Shown one piece after another: positions 44,468-58,590 of a DNA stretch of 64,000 nucleotides. Source of the DNA: Toxoplasma gondii ME49 (taxonomy: Eukaryota > Apicomplexa > Conoidasida > Eucoccidiorida > Sarcocystidae). A program made the position numbers and the translations under genes. The notes beneath the pieces are model-generated. The model did no database searches and had not been told where the DNA came from. It was given only the letters and a program-made list of their open reading frames with translations. The stretch covers positions 1,822,747 to 1,886,746 of the forward strand of contig NC_031468.1 of assembly GCF_000006565.2 (NCBI RefSeq), read 5' to 3'. Numbering within the stretch: the stretch's first letter is position 1; each line of letters starts with the position of its first letter.

Positions 44468-47371
44468 GGCGCCACTTACGAGACACAAATAACGATTTCA
44501 GGGATATGAGCATGTCGTCACCACGCGCAAAATCTATACGCGTGTTCCTTCAGCGAGTGACGCTGCAGTCTGAAATCAAATGCAGATCTCTGTAGGTACC
44601 CTCGCTCTAAATTGCCCAGCATGGAGGCTTTTGTGAAGGCGGCTGGTGCAATCACATGTGACAGGAGGCGAGGGCTTCCGCATGCAAGCATCAGCTGAAG
44701 AAAGCAATAGAAAATCACCAAATAAAAAATTTGCAGATGGCCTGTCACACGATCGTAACGAGGTTTGAGACGCGCGTGTGCGCCCACTCAGTTTTCCGTT
44801 GGACCCGGGGTAGAGCGGGGAGTTACCAGAAATGGAGACGTGTCACACGAGTGTATCATGTGAAATGTGTCATAAAAAGAGTACGCCAGAAATTTGACGC
44901 TCTGAACCCAGATGTTTCCACGTTTCGGTTTGGAAGGCGCTCCACCCCATGGTCAGCTCGTTGACCAGAAGGTTGCCACAACGGGGAAACTTTCAACGGA
45001 GGAAGGTGAAATACGTGGAATTTGCAACATACTTTGGGGTAGTCGCTTCTGATTTGCCACCTGACAACATTTCGTCCACCCCGCAGCAGTTGTTTAAACC
45101 TATTTCCCACGACACATCGAAAACGCGCCGTACAATCGCAAACGGAAGTACGCCGATATCCTTCAGATGCGCTTTACCTCCTTTTTCTGGCAAAAGGGGA
45201 GGCCCGTGTTTCACGCATCCTTAGAAGAGAGCATGAATTCCTGTCTAATGCCGTCCAACCTAACGGCCAAACTACAGTTTCTAAAATAGGATCAAAGGTG
45301 ACCCTCACGCACTGAAAACTACAGTTTGCTACAGCGGCCTGTTGCGCCGTGCCGGGCTTCGCAGTCTCCATCAACTTTGTGTATTCTGTATCTACAGATT
45401 TGATTTCTGGTTCGCAGTCGCTAAGCTTCCACACATGTGATGCTGCAGTTGAAATGCTAGAGGCTGCCTCTATTTGAAACATCAAATCGATCACGTACTT
45501 CTTGTTTGGGAGGGTAATGTGGATGGCATTGAAGCATCGCCGTTTTCTTGTGTTTTCCGACGCACTCCGAGATTTTGGTGACGGCTCAGTTAACCGTGAA
45601 GACAAGATGTATTTGAGCTGCAGCCTCCAACTGCACAAAAGAAAGCTAATCTGGAGCTCTTCGCTAGTGACTTTCCATGGGATTTCACGAGTGGCCGCCA
45701 GACTCTGTTCAGCCGCATTGAAACATGTTGTTCTCAAAAGTATCTCATCGGTAGGCGTCTGCGCTGGCTGTCGGTTTCTCTCCTGCCGCTGATCCACCTT
45801 TATTTGCTCAGGTAAGATTCTCGTCGAAACAGTTAAGGTCTAGTTCTGTGACATACCCAGGATAAATCGAGGACAGCCGAACTGGCCCACAGTGCACTTT
45901 CTGGGTTTAATATGGTACGCGTCATGAAGAACTCCTCTATCTCTTCCTGCGTTTATGACACAACATATGTTCCAACGAAGTTGGTAAATACTTGAGGCAT
46001 GCCTGTCCTGACCCGGAGACTTGTTCCACGTTATCGGGATTCACTATGGGCCACGGAACACCGCCGCTGTGACGACTACTTTCCTTTGCCCAATAAGACC
46101 CAAGAATCGCCTTGAAAGTTTTTGGGTACGATTGGGACCCAAATCAATTTGTAGTCCCCCAACTTTTTTGCGAGGATCGTTTTCTTGTCGCCGCATCTCG
46201 ATGTCGGCGGTGTGCGCCACCTTCGGGCAACATCGGCTGGCCACCAGAGCCTTCCTTGTGCACTTCATAGACAATCCAAAACGGAACGTCTTTCAATGAT
46301 ACATGCGTTTCGTTTGCAGTTTACCTGGACACATATTCCCATTTATCGCCCGGAGTAGAAGAGCTGTCTGTTGCCAGGAACCGAGGCCAAGTTCCGAGGA
46401 CATCGATGCGTATTTCGCGCATGCGCGGATCGCGGCAAATCCACGGTTACACACTTTGACGCGTTCATTGCTTCAGAAGACCGGTCCCTCTGGTCACTTC
46501 TAAACATTAAAAACTGCTATTGTTTAAATGCCGCGGTGTTTGTGACAAACTCCAGAAAAGGGGGCTCGGCTCCCCCGACCTGGACTGCAAGCATTCTTCG
46601 TGTCTAGACGGTCCGCATGCACGAAGTTTCGTTGCCGTTTCTCACGACGCTAGTCCCAGGCACCTTTTCTGTCCTTCAAGTTTGAGCCTGCTCAGCCAGA
46701 CTGGCTGTCTTCTGGCATTCTCTCGGATAACTGTTGAACCATCTACTTTGAGGGCGTTCCTGTTGCCATTATCATTTTCAGTTGCTCGAAGGAGGCCGCC
46801 GCAAACTGGGCGGTCTCCGCCGGGTATTTTTGGCTGCAGTTTTTGTCTGAAGAGGTGAAACTCGAGTCCCTAGAGCGCTCCCCGAGGAATTCAAAAAGCC
46901 CAGCATCCTGCTGTCGGATTCTTGCGTGATGTGGGTCAGCGTTACTGGCTTCTCTGGTCGGCTTGTCTAACACGGTACTTTTTCTTCTCTCCCGCCGAGC
47001 GGTCTTTGTCACCAGGCTTGCTCTTCCCCTTCGTCAAACGGTCGAAAACGCGGTAAACTCCAGAAGATGCTCACACCCTTTTCTCGAGTTGCCCTTGTGC
47101 ACCGATTCTGTGGCTTCCGACACTAACGGCTGCCGTACGGACACCGGGCGCAGCTGTTTTCTGCCGCGCATCCGTCCAGCCGTGGTGTCAGACGTCTTTC
47201 GTTTCAGCGTTTCTCGACATTTCTGCCGCAGTTTCCGTGCAACATTTCGTTTCAAAGGTACTCTCCCGCTGTGCGTTCCTTCTTCGGACGAACTCATGCT
47301 TCCTCTACGGCGAGGCGTGAGGGACGGAGCCCGCTCTACGCGAAGGAACGTTTTTTGAATGAGCCGCCTCG
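44468..47371. promoter_or_regulatory. 5' flank of the TAPT1-family gene
   Basis: About 2.9 kb. A minus-strand frame at 45174-45797 (207 codons) has a fairly protein-like composition but no motif I know, so I leave it uncalled. The ~400 bp before 47372 are probably the 5' UTR and promoter of the TAPT1-like gene, with an in-frame TGA 12 bases before its ATG. Confidence 0.5.
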
Positions 47372-50300
47372 ATGACTCCTGAACCGCCAGAGCTGCCGCC
47401 AAAGAGCGGCGCCACAACCGTTGTAGAAACTTCCGACAGTGACGAGCAGACATTTCGGAAAAGCAGTTCCCATGACGGGACTATGAATGCCTTCTCGCCG
47501 GGTCGGGCGTCTTGGCTTTCCGTTTCGTCCGGTGTGGCTCCGCGCGGATCGTCTGATTCAGCCGACGAAGAGCCAGTTGACTGCGCCAGCTCTGTCCGGC
47601 AGCACCAACAAGAAAACGAACATGACACTTCTCCCTTACCAGCAGAACCTGTCGCGCTTCTCCCCCGTGATGCTTCAGTCCAGAGCCTCTCTGTGCCCGA
47701 TGTAGAAGCCGCGACCTCTGCCGCCGAGAAGGGTCTTTCGGGCGCGGGGCCCACCCCGCCGTACACGCTTTACGGTTCCTTGGCTGGTGACGTTCTGTTT
47801 CAGCGCGACGTCGGGAGTCCAGGGGAAGACGACGCAAATTCTGTCTATTCCTACTACTCAGCTCCTGACGCGTCTTCTTGTTGGCGGCGACTTTCCCTTG
47901 ACGACGAGGCCGCGGTTTCGGACAGCGACGAGGCCGTCTGTCTGCTTTCCAGAGACTCCCGCCACTGGTTCTCCACGCCGCGCACACTCCATCAAAACGG
48001 CGACTGCGGCGCAGGCAGCCCCAGGGGTATGTACACAGGGCCGTCGGCTGGCGTTGGGCGCGAGAGCCTGCCGCGTTCTCCCGAGCGTCCGCGGCGCAGC
48101 CCCAGTTCCCGCTCTGTTCGCCATGCCACCAGCTGGAACGTCTCGCTGCACACTTCAGCGGAGCGCGGTTCCAGCCAGTCTCCGGATCGTTTTCTTTCGG
48201 CAGACCCTGCCTCCTTCCATTCGTCTTTCTCTCCTTTTTTAGACAGTTCGGTCCACGGCACTATGCTGCGCGACCTTCCGGAGGGAACGCAGATGGGCAG
48301 TGCCAAAGAGAGTCCGCGCCGCGCAGGAGGCGAGGCGGTTTTCGCGGCGGGGAGCGAGGAGAAGGCGGAGGAAGGTCTTGGAGTTTCACCACTGCGGTAC
48401 GGAAGGTTGTGGAGAGACTTCAAGAAGAGCGGAGAGTCTGCGCGTCTCCGTCCGGTTCCGACGCGGAGACTGGAGTGCATCGTCGAAGATCACGGAACGT
48501 CGTCTCTCCCGTTTCTTGGAGAACCTGGCCGCTTGCGCCAGGACGCCAAACGAGACCAGGGCAACTCGCCCGAGCGCGGAGGTCGCTCTGGACACCTCGA
48601 AGGAGACTTCCAGGACTGGCCGTTTGTTCGTCTTGGGTCTCTAGGCCGCTCTGCAGCTTCCAGCTCTTTCCACGCGTCCAGACACTGGAACCTCGGCGAC
48701 TCAGGACTGCGATACTTGCGAAGAAAAACCTTTCATGCAGGGCCTCGGAAACGACGATCTCACTCACTTTCGCCTTCTCTCACCCAGCGCTCGCTGCTCT
48801 CCCTGCCGTCCTCGCCAGCGGCATCTGCCGCTGTCGCCTCTCCAGCGAGTGAGCGCCTCGCCACAGTTCCCGCGGAGGACTCCCGGTCTTTGTCAGAGTC
48901 TCCCCCTCCCCGCGGCGAATATGGGCTTCTTCGGAGTCCAGGAAATGCCTTCCAACTCCACCTTTGCAGACGGACGCCGCCGCCACTCGGTAAAGAGGAG
49001 AGCGCTGGCCGGAGGGGATTTCCAACTCGAACAGGTTTGCCCGAAGGCATCGCCTTTGAGCTGCCGAGCTCGCTGGCACCTGCGTCAGCCCTTGCAGTCG
49101 CCGCGTCGTGTCTGTCGAGCGCTTCTTCGGGAACGCCTGGTTCTCTCCACACAGAAACAGAGAGGTTGGACGAGAGGGGAACGGCTTTAACTGAGCGAGA
49201 AAAGGGAAGAAATGGAACAGTCGAGAAACAAAATGGTACCTCATCTCCTGACGCTTTTTCGCGAGTGTCTGCCGGAACTCTGGACTTGCAAGGTGTTTCC
49301 GATAGCGGTGTGTCTCGGCCTTCGGGGAAAGAAGTCGCAGAGTCGCTAGAGGGTGGCGCCTCATCGCACTCAGAGTTTTACAAAGCTTTTCTGCAGCGGT
49401 CAGCTTCCACCTCCACATCGCAGACTTCTTGTGACAGCGCCTTCCGATCCTTTCGGACCAGCTCGGGTGTGTGTACACACTACACGGTCAGGCGATTGCT
49501 CTGCTTCCCTCGCTTGGCGTCTCTGGGAGCCCGGGCAGGTCTTTCTGCCTCGAGGCCGGACGGAAAGTTGTCTTTTTCGCAAGAAAGTGAACGAGAGAGG
49601 AAAAACGAACACGCAGGTGATTGTCGGGACAGGGAAAGTCGTTCGACGCCCAGTCGACAACGTCCAGCAACGGTCCCTGCTCTCGCGGAAGAAGAGGCGA
49701 AGGCAAGAGGCGAGGAATGGTCATCTGCTTCGAAGGAAATGCCTCTTGGTAAAACTCGAAAATGTGTCTTGGAACGCGTAGCCGCCCCTAATGAGTGGAG
49801 CAACTCTCCTAACGAGGTCAGAAGCGTTTCCTCACTTGACGACGCGCGCACCTCTCTGGACCCTCACTCATTTCAGAAACCTTTTCCCCCAGACACACTC
49901 GAAGCAGGTGAAGAAGAAAAGGATGCAGAAGGCAAGCAAGATGAAGGCGGGGAGCAACGAGAAGGAAGAGTGACCAGTCGAGAGAAGCAGATCAATTCTT
50001 GCGGTCTCCGCATCGATGAATCTGGAAGTTCTCCCAGGAGGGCGAGACCGTCTCTTTCTCGTTGTTGTCATGTTCCAGGATTTGTCGACTTTGGAGAAAG
50101 TGAATCGTCGGCTGGTTCTTCTCATCCAGTCGAAGGTCAGAAGCAGCTGCGAGGACGAAGTTCCGCATCGTATAGAGGGGGGCGTCAGATTGAGAATGGC
50201 GGAGAAGACGCAGCTGTCAATGACAGTTTGTCTCGGTCCCAGAAGAGGATTCGAGAGGTGGAGGTTTCGAATCGACTCGTCTCTTCGCTGTGTCCCTCTG

Positions 50301-53300
50301 CTCTCGAGGAAGAGTTGCCTTATCCGTTTCGCTGCCACCACGGCGATAACCTCTCTTCTTTTCTCTCCTCCGATCTCGCCACAGACGGCTTCTTTTCTCC
50401 TGAGTGTATCCGCACCCCTGCAGATGTCGCCTTCGGGGCCTGGCTGTCTCCTGCCTCGACAGGTGCAGACGCGTCAGCTCAAGAGAGAAAGGAGACAGAC
50501 GCGACGAGAAGGGAGAACGTCAGTGTACCAGCAGAAGAAAGAAGACAGAGAGCCTGTGGGGAGAAGAGCGATCCTTACTTGGAGGCTAAACGCGCCTCCG
50601 AACTTCCGCCGCCGCGCCGCGTGTCTAGTCAGGTGTACGTAGACCCGGCAGAGGCCACTGGAGATGCGAAAAAAAGGGTGCCTTGGACCCGCAAGTATGC
50701 TTCGGACTTTGAGTTTTCTCTGGATTTGTCGGGAAACCAAACGCGGACGGAAGAGAGGAGATTGCCAAGAAGAAAATCGCCAGACCTTTCTTCTCTGGAA
50801 AACCACCGAGTTTTCAAGCCTGACACATCTCCGTTCTTCGCTTCTGCTGCGGCGTCATTTTCACTCTCGGGGTGCCCTGCGGGAGGCGCGCATGCTTCGT
50901 CAGCGAGTTCTTCTACCGAGTTTCTGCCCGAGCTTCATGGCCACGAGGTCGGGAAGTCTCAACGAGATTCTATTCCAAGTAATCGATTCAGGTTCCTGGA
51001 TTCGCAGGATTCACAGCCGCACGAGGGCCGCCAACTGCTTAACGCTGCACGCGACCGCCGTTCTCTTTCCTTTGCTCAGCATCGACCTGGAGAGACAGAA
51101 TCTGTTCTGTCTCACCCTGGATCGACAGTGGTATCAGGTTCGAGGTCGACGAGGGTGGAGAGGCCTCAGACAAAGAAAAGAGAACCGGGGAAAGAAGAGA
51201 GAGAAGTATCTGCTTTCTCTTCTCCCGCCTTCGTGCGAGGGCGGACAGAACGGTGTGAGAGCGCGCCCTGCTGCTCGCCGCTTGCGCGTGTCTCCCTGGA
51301 TTTCGAGAGCCTTGAGAGATCGCACTCTTTTGTTGACCTCCAGAGTTCGCGGTCTTGCGCCTCTGTCTCCTGTGATTCTTTCTCTGCCCGCGGAGACGAC
51401 CGTAGGCGACCCTCGTGTTTGTCTGTAGAAGACGGTGGCGCCAGTTTGTGCTCTTTCTCCGGTGGCTTCTCCTGTCGTCACCGCGAACAACCTTCGCTCT
51501 CGGCTGCATGGACGCATCGTGAAAACAGTGCGGATTCAGAGCGCCGCTTCGAGTCAAAGGAGACTCTCGGCGAAGCAAAGGAAGGCGAGACGTCTGGCGC
51601 GCAACTCCTCAGCGTCCCTTCCGGTTTTTTGCCTTCTTCTGTGCGCTTCTTGTCTGTCGAGACACTCAACCAGAGGAGCCCGGCGTTGTCGCCCTCGGGA
51701 GCCAGTTTGGTGTCAGCGCTCTCTGAGCCTGCCCACGATCTGTCTCTCTCGACGCATGCGCAGAAAACGTCTTCTCTCTCTCCTCCAGGCACTTCGGCCG
51801 ATGCGTATGCGAGTCGCGGAGACAGCGTATTGTCTCTTCTACCGGAGTGTATGGAGAAACCTGGCAGGCGAAGTCCATCAGCCCAGGAAGAGAGAGGGTC
51901 TCTTTCAACTGTGGGGCGTTTGGAGACGCCTGTCCTCTATCCGCCTCAGACGAACGTCGAGGTGGTTTTTCCGACCTCTTCTCTGCGTCGCGAGAAAGGA
52001 GCGTTTTTCTCTGGAGAGTTCCTACCGTTCTCGCCTGCGGCTTCGCCAGCTCCTGACTCGCCTGCGTTTGCGAAAGAGACAGAGGAGAGAGACGAAGAAG
52101 ACACATCTGATTCGGACTTCTTGCGTGCAGTCCCCCAAACGAGACTCTCCATTTTTGAGAGCTCGAGAAAAACCAAAGAGGGAGTGAAGGGAAACTCGAC
52201 GAGGTCTTTCTCTCCTTCTTCGTCTTTTTCTCTGTTTTTTCCTCCTGCGTCTTCTTCGTCTTCTTCGTCTTCTTCTCGTTCCATGGGTCGTCAGAGAAAG
52301 GGCGTTTCGCAGCAGCTGGCTGGACCGACAGACGAGAGACAAGGAGATCCTTCGTGTGTGTCTCGTGTGACACGCCCGGGGATTTTGCCGCAGTCTCTCC
52401 AGAGTATCCCCAGAGGGATGCTGGGACCTGCTTTTCCCCCAAGTGGAACTTCTCTTTGCGCTTTCTCGAGTGCCAGAGCCCCTTCGCCTGCAACGTGTGC
52501 GGCGTTTGAAGCACTCGTCTCTCGGGAGTCCACCTTCTCGACAGCTGGCATCTTCGCGTGTATGCTGTCGAGACACCAGCAGCAGCTGGATGAGCTGCGA
52601 GCAGAGGTAGCGCGACTGCAAGGGGAGAAGGAGAGAAGAACACCGCGACTCAGAGAGGGAGAGGAAACTGCGCCTGCTCTTCCTCGGGAGAAGAAAAGGC
52701 GTTCACAAGTCGCACCTGCTGAGAGAAGAGTACGTGTCTGTGGCGCGTGGAGTTCGGGGACTTTGGAGGAGGTAGAGAGGAGACCCTTTGCGGTTGCGAG
52801 AAAGGCGAGTTCTCCTGAAGAGGACGAAGCAGGAGAGAGAGACAGAGGTCGCGAGAGAAGCGCGAGTCACGGCGCGGGGACCGACAGAGGGAGGAGACAG
52901 TCGACTTTTCGAGAAGGTGAAAACAGGATCGAAAAAGAGGTGAGTACACAGACGCCTTTGTCTTCGGGCTTCGCCACTCCTCTTCCTTCCCTCTTCCCTG
53001 GTCCGGAAATTTCACAGTTTCCCTCCAGAACGCTTCCGGCAAGGCGTCGTTCGTCGTCGTTCATGCAGAGGCGTGCTCGAGAAGAGACAGCAGAGGCAGG
53101 AGAGGGAGGAGCGAGAAAGGAGAGACAGCAGGCAAGACAGACAGGAGAGAAGCGTCGAAGTCGACGAACTGAGATATCTGGCGATGGAAGAGGCGACGCA
53201 GAAGAAGCGACACTGGAGGGAAGAGACCAGAAGGGAGAGAAGAGAGAGAGAGCACATAAAGAAGTAGGGAGGAGAGAGGCAGGAGGAATAGAGAGGAAGA

Positions 53301-56300
53301 CAGAAGAACGACCTAACAGTCGTCGCGTGCCATTTCCTCCTGAGATAAAAAGGGCGTCTTTTCCGTCTCCCGCTCAAGTGAACGCCACAAGCATGAGGAT
53401 ACCGAATTTCAACTTCAGGCCTGTTGAGGAGAGCGAAGACGAAGATGGAGAGAGTTCGCAGGCAATCGGAGCTTCTGCGGAGAGGCGCACTGCGTGCATT
53501 GCCGCAGTCAGCGAGGAGAAAAAGGATGGAAAGCAGACTGTGAGCGGTTTCCCTGTTTGCTTACCAAGGGAGGAAGTCTCGACAGGAAAGGCTGTGGGAG
53601 GCAGTTTCTCTGGAATTTCGAGGAAGGAAAGGAATGGGGAGATCACTCTTCACCGAAGTGCCACGTTGCCTGTCAAGACACCCGAATGGTTCTCTTCTCC
53701 AGACTCGCCGCTGCATCCCCAGGAGCTCTTGTCTTCGCGTTTTGCGGCCTTCGACAAAGGAGGCTTGGCGCATGCGTCGGGCGCAAACTCGAAAAGCGAG
53801 AGAGAAGAAGACGAGGAGGAAAACGTATGGAACGAAGGCAGCACAGTTCGGGAGCGGCTGCGTCTCCTGGGGGCCTTCGTCGTCGATGAAGTCTTCTCCT
53901 TTCGCCCGCTTCCTCGGCAGAAGAACGATGGCAACAAAGGGGGGCAAACGGCTTCTGCTTCGCAGAAAGCAGACGACGCGCCTGCTGCATTGGGGGTTGC
54001 GAGACGAGACACCAAGCGCGATCGGGCAGAGGAGGCGCGTTTCGTTTGTTCGCGGAGGTCGTCCAGTTGCGGCGAGTCTGAGAAGAGACCGCGAGACTGT
54101 GGGCGTTCCCTCGCGAGTTCACATCCCAACGCTTCGAGAAAAGACGGGGGTTCTTCCCTCTCAAAGACCTGCCCTTCAGCGGCTCAACAAAACGAGGAGA
54201 GAAGAAGAAACCGAGAATGGCCTCGTCGGCGCGGCACCTCAGAGTTCTTCCCCAGAAGACTCTCCGGAGAAAGAACAGAGTTCTGCAATCCTCGCGATTC
54301 TCCTCCTTGTGAGCCGCTCGACTCTTTTGTCCTCAGAGGCTCGCGGGAAGGCCATCTGCTAGGAGAGAGACGCAGGGACTGCGAACAGGAGGCGAGTTCG
54401 ATTCCTCTCAGCTCAACTCGCAGAGAGGAAAGAGACTCGCTAACCTTTTGCAGGGGTCGCTCGGCGCGATGTGAAGGCTCAAGCAGATCAGGGCGCTGCA
54501 CGCAGATGGGAGAGAGCAGAAACGCAGAAAAGAGACTTCCGTCTCCGCCGCGAGAAGCGCTTCAGAGAACGAGTGGAGAAGGACTCTTGCTTGAAGGATT
54601 TCCGCCACTGGTGCGGCGTCTGACGATCGGGGAGATAGTCGGCGCTGGCGACTCGCGCTTCTTCGGAACCCGAGCCTCTCTCGCGCATGCAGAACCGTTT
54701 TTTTCTTCGGAACGCATGCAACGCAAGAACGACGGCGCGGACGCGAAGCAGAGCCGCCCGGAGCGCGAGAAGAAGAAGACTGACGACGGCTGCACGATCC
54801 CAGAAACGCCTTTGCGAAATCTTTGTCGTGTGCCCTACAGATTGGAAAAGGTCGTTTACCTGGGAACTGCTCTTTGCCTAGACGCGGTCTTGTATGAAGT
54901 AACGTTCATGCCGATTCAAGCTCTCGTGCTCATCACGCGGATCGTGTTCGGGGCTCTCGGGGGGGCTTCTGGAAGGAGGCAAACGGAGAGAACATCGGGC
55001 GCGGGAACAGCAAAGGAATGCATGCAGTCAAGGTATAAAGTGGAAGGAAAAACGACTTTCTCCGCAGACGACTCCGACGCGAGAAGCAAGTCTGCGACGC
55101 AAGCGGAGAGAAACAGTCCGGGAGAAGAAGAGGTGGGAAGAGATGGAAAAAGGGGGATCAGAGAGGCAGAAGAGGAGACAGAGATTGGAAGAGAAGCCGG
55201 AAGCGGCAGTACACGAGAGAAAAGAGAGAACTATGAAGGACGGATAAACTGCGGAGCTGAAGAGGGCGTTCTTTCTGTGGAGACAGGAAAGCGAGTGCCG
55301 AGATTCGAAGATGGGCAAATACAGACACCCCACACGCGGAGAGGAGATTTGGAGACAGTCAGTGACAGGAGAGACGCGTCCAACTTCTTCACCTCCACGA
55401 GAAGACTCGCAGAAATCCAGGCGTTCCTGTGGCAGATCGGTATGTCCCTTCTCTTAGTTCTGCAAGTTCTCTTTGGAGCCTCGAGGACGTTTTCTCTCTC
55501 GTTGGTCCACCAAGTGTCTGAAAGCTGCAGACGCGCGGCATTTTCCCTGCGTCATGTCGGACCCAGCGAAGAGCGAAATCTGCAAAGACAAATGGGTGAG
55601 CCTGCACAGGCAGCCACTTCAGGTGTCTGTACACCCCAGGAGCTGCGAGCGGACCATCGCAGAGGGCAGCTGCGTCGGCGAAGCGACAAGAAAGCTGGGA
55701 AGAGGAAGGGTGCGAAGGAAGGCTTTCTCGACGAGGTGGATGTACACCCGAGCGGGAGGCCTCCGGTCCCGGCTTGGAGTTACGTCAGCGTCTCCAAAGG
55801 CGGACCGAGTTCGCCTGGAGACGCGTTTCGTCGTTTCGTCTCTCACTTTCTGCGAAAGGTGTGGTCTTTTCGCAAGCTCTCTTGTTTTTCGCACAAAACG
55901 GCAGAGGAGAAGAAGGACTTTTTGCCGAGAAAGGAAGTCTCTGAAGGCGAAAAGCACACACTTGATGTTGGTGGAAGAAAGTCGAGGGCGTGCGAGGCTA
56001 CGAGCGTCGAGGAGAAGAGGAGTTCTTCGCTGGAGAACCGAGAGATCACCCTCTCTGAAGGAGAGACTCGGGAAGCTGGGAACGCAGTTAAAACGCAAGT
56101 CCACGGTGAAAGAGAGGAGAGACCTAGGCGAGAGCGAGAAGAAGAGAGACTGAGAAGAGAGGGGGGAGAACTGGAGGAGGATAGGCTTTTCGGCGTTGCC
56201 GGACTGCTAAAGCGCCCAGGTCGTTTCTCTCTGGGATGGGTCTTTTCGCGTGCACAAAGAGTCTCTCGCTCTTTGCTGCGGATTCGCCTCTCTTCAGAAG

Positions 56301-58296
56301 AAAAGAGAAACACTGCAGCCGAGGAGACGCTGAAGAGAGACACTGCCTCAAATTCAGACAAGCATTTTCAACAGGAGATGAAAGACAGCGACAAAGGAGA
56401 GAAACGTTCTGGGAATTCATCTTTCATGCGACTCTTCAAACCCTTGTACAAAGACTCTCAAACTCTTTCATCACCTACACAGGAGTTCAGGCCCACTGTT
56501 TCTTCTTCTACCTCTTCTCCGTCTTCTTCTTCCTGCTCTTCATCTTCTTCATCTTCTTCATCTTCGTCTTCTTCTTCCTCTTCTTCTTTCTGCTCTTCTT
56601 CTCCGCATGCTTCCTCGTCTTTCGGCCTCTCGGGTGTGTCTGCGTTTCCTCTGGGTGTTTCTCGCCAACCGCCGCTGCTGGCGCCTGCAGACGTATGCGC
56701 ATTGGTGCGTTTTTCTTTGTTAGTGGCGAGCGTCTCTCTCTTTCTGCTGGTCGATACGTCTCGGGTGTACCACTACATTCGCGCCCAGCCATTCATGAAG
56801 CTATACGTCGTTTTCAACATGCTCGAGCTCTTTGAGAAGATGTGGAGATCTCTCGGCAGAGACATATTCGATGCCTTGATGCGGACGACGGTTCAGCTCC
56901 TCTCCAGGCCTGTGCAGGCGTCCTCCGCTTCGACTGCAGATGAAGGCGAGGAGAACACAGAGACCGCCGAGAGAAAAGAGGAGACGAGGTCGTCCGTGCT
57001 TGCGTTTCCCCACACCTGGAAACGCCATCAAAGAGAGTCTGAAGAAGGCCGCGTATGTCGAGACGAAGGGGGGCGAAAGCGAAAAGAAGCGGAAGGACGA
57101 GAAGAGAAGAGGAAAGGACACAGGCAGGAAGAAGAGAAAGAGAACGAGTCTGCTTTTCGCAGCAGAGAGGACAGAGAAAGAGAACTCGAGTTCATCATCG
57201 GAGGAGAGAACAAGGAGAGCAGTTCTGAAGGTTCCTCGGCGTTTCTCAAGTGTCGCGCAGATGTGCGTACGACGCCAGAGAACGACGAGACAAACGGACG
57301 ACTGTTGAAGACGGAGGACGGAGACGAGGAAACGGAACGCGAGTCCAGATTGTGTTCTGTGTTTCGTGAATCGACGGGGCAGGCCGGAGAGGAAGCTTTT
57401 GTAGAGCCTCATGCACTTCTCAAACGACACACTTGGGCAGGAGACTTTGAGCGAGAGTGCTGGACGTTTCTGGCGCATACAGAAGTCCACGATTCCCCGA
57501 GAATCTCTCCGAAGAGCAGGGGAGAGACCTCTCAAGATGCCGGGGAATCTCAGGCATTCAAGCAGACTTCTCCTGTGCATGCAGGCAAAGCGACCTCACA
57601 AATGGCTCAAAGTCAACTTCCGTCCTTTTCCGGTCCTTATCATTCTTCTCCTTCTCGTTCTTCTCGATCTCATTCGGCCCATTCGGCTTCTCATTCTTCT
57701 TCTCGTTCTTCGTCTGCATCTTGCGTGGGAAGGAGAGGAACGCTGCGGCACTCTGCAGGTCATTTGGACGCGGCAGGTTTCCTTTCTCCTCGCTCTCCGG
57801 CGGTGCTCCTCGTCGCTTCTTCTTCTGCCTCTGTCGCGTGCAGTGTGGAGGCGCCAGCCCAAGAAGCCGCCGGCTCTCTGAATATAAGGCGAGGGAGGGA
57901 AGGCGCGTCGGGAGAAGGACCTGGTGAGCGGCGAGAGCAGGAGAAGGCGGATCCGGAGAGAAGAGCGAGCACCGCTTGTTCACGGTCGTCGCGAGCGTCC
58001 GGGAAACTCTCGGTGCAGACAGGAGTGGAGTGGAACAAGTGGATGTTGTGGGTTGCGCAGTACCTCCTCGTTCTTGCCTACGTCCTCGTTCACACATGCA
58101 TGCATTTGATTCGCGTGCTCAGTCTCAATATTGCGATCAACTCGTCCGAGGTGAGAGGTCAAAGAGTTCGAGTGAGAGAAACAACAGACGAACGGAGGTA
58201 GTGAACTGTGAGGACCAAAACTCGAGACTAACGGTGATGGACCACAAGAGAAGAAAACACAGAAGACTGTCTTGCACACCTGTCCCAGGCATTCTG

Positions 58297-58327
<31 letters not shown>

Positions 58328-58558
58328 CGTATATGTAAATATAAATATGTATATACATTTGTGCATCAGGTTCTAGTGAGCACGGCTTAAAACTGCGCGT
58401 AATTACTGAATATATACATAAAAAATACACGCATGTGCATGTGTAGATGCCGATATTTCCTATGGACACGGCTTAAAAGTCTGTATGTGTACTACATATA
58501 TGCCTGCATTTATCTATGCCTATATATGCATTGGACGCAGGTTAAAGTTGCGCTCATG

Positions 58559-58590
<32 letters not shown>

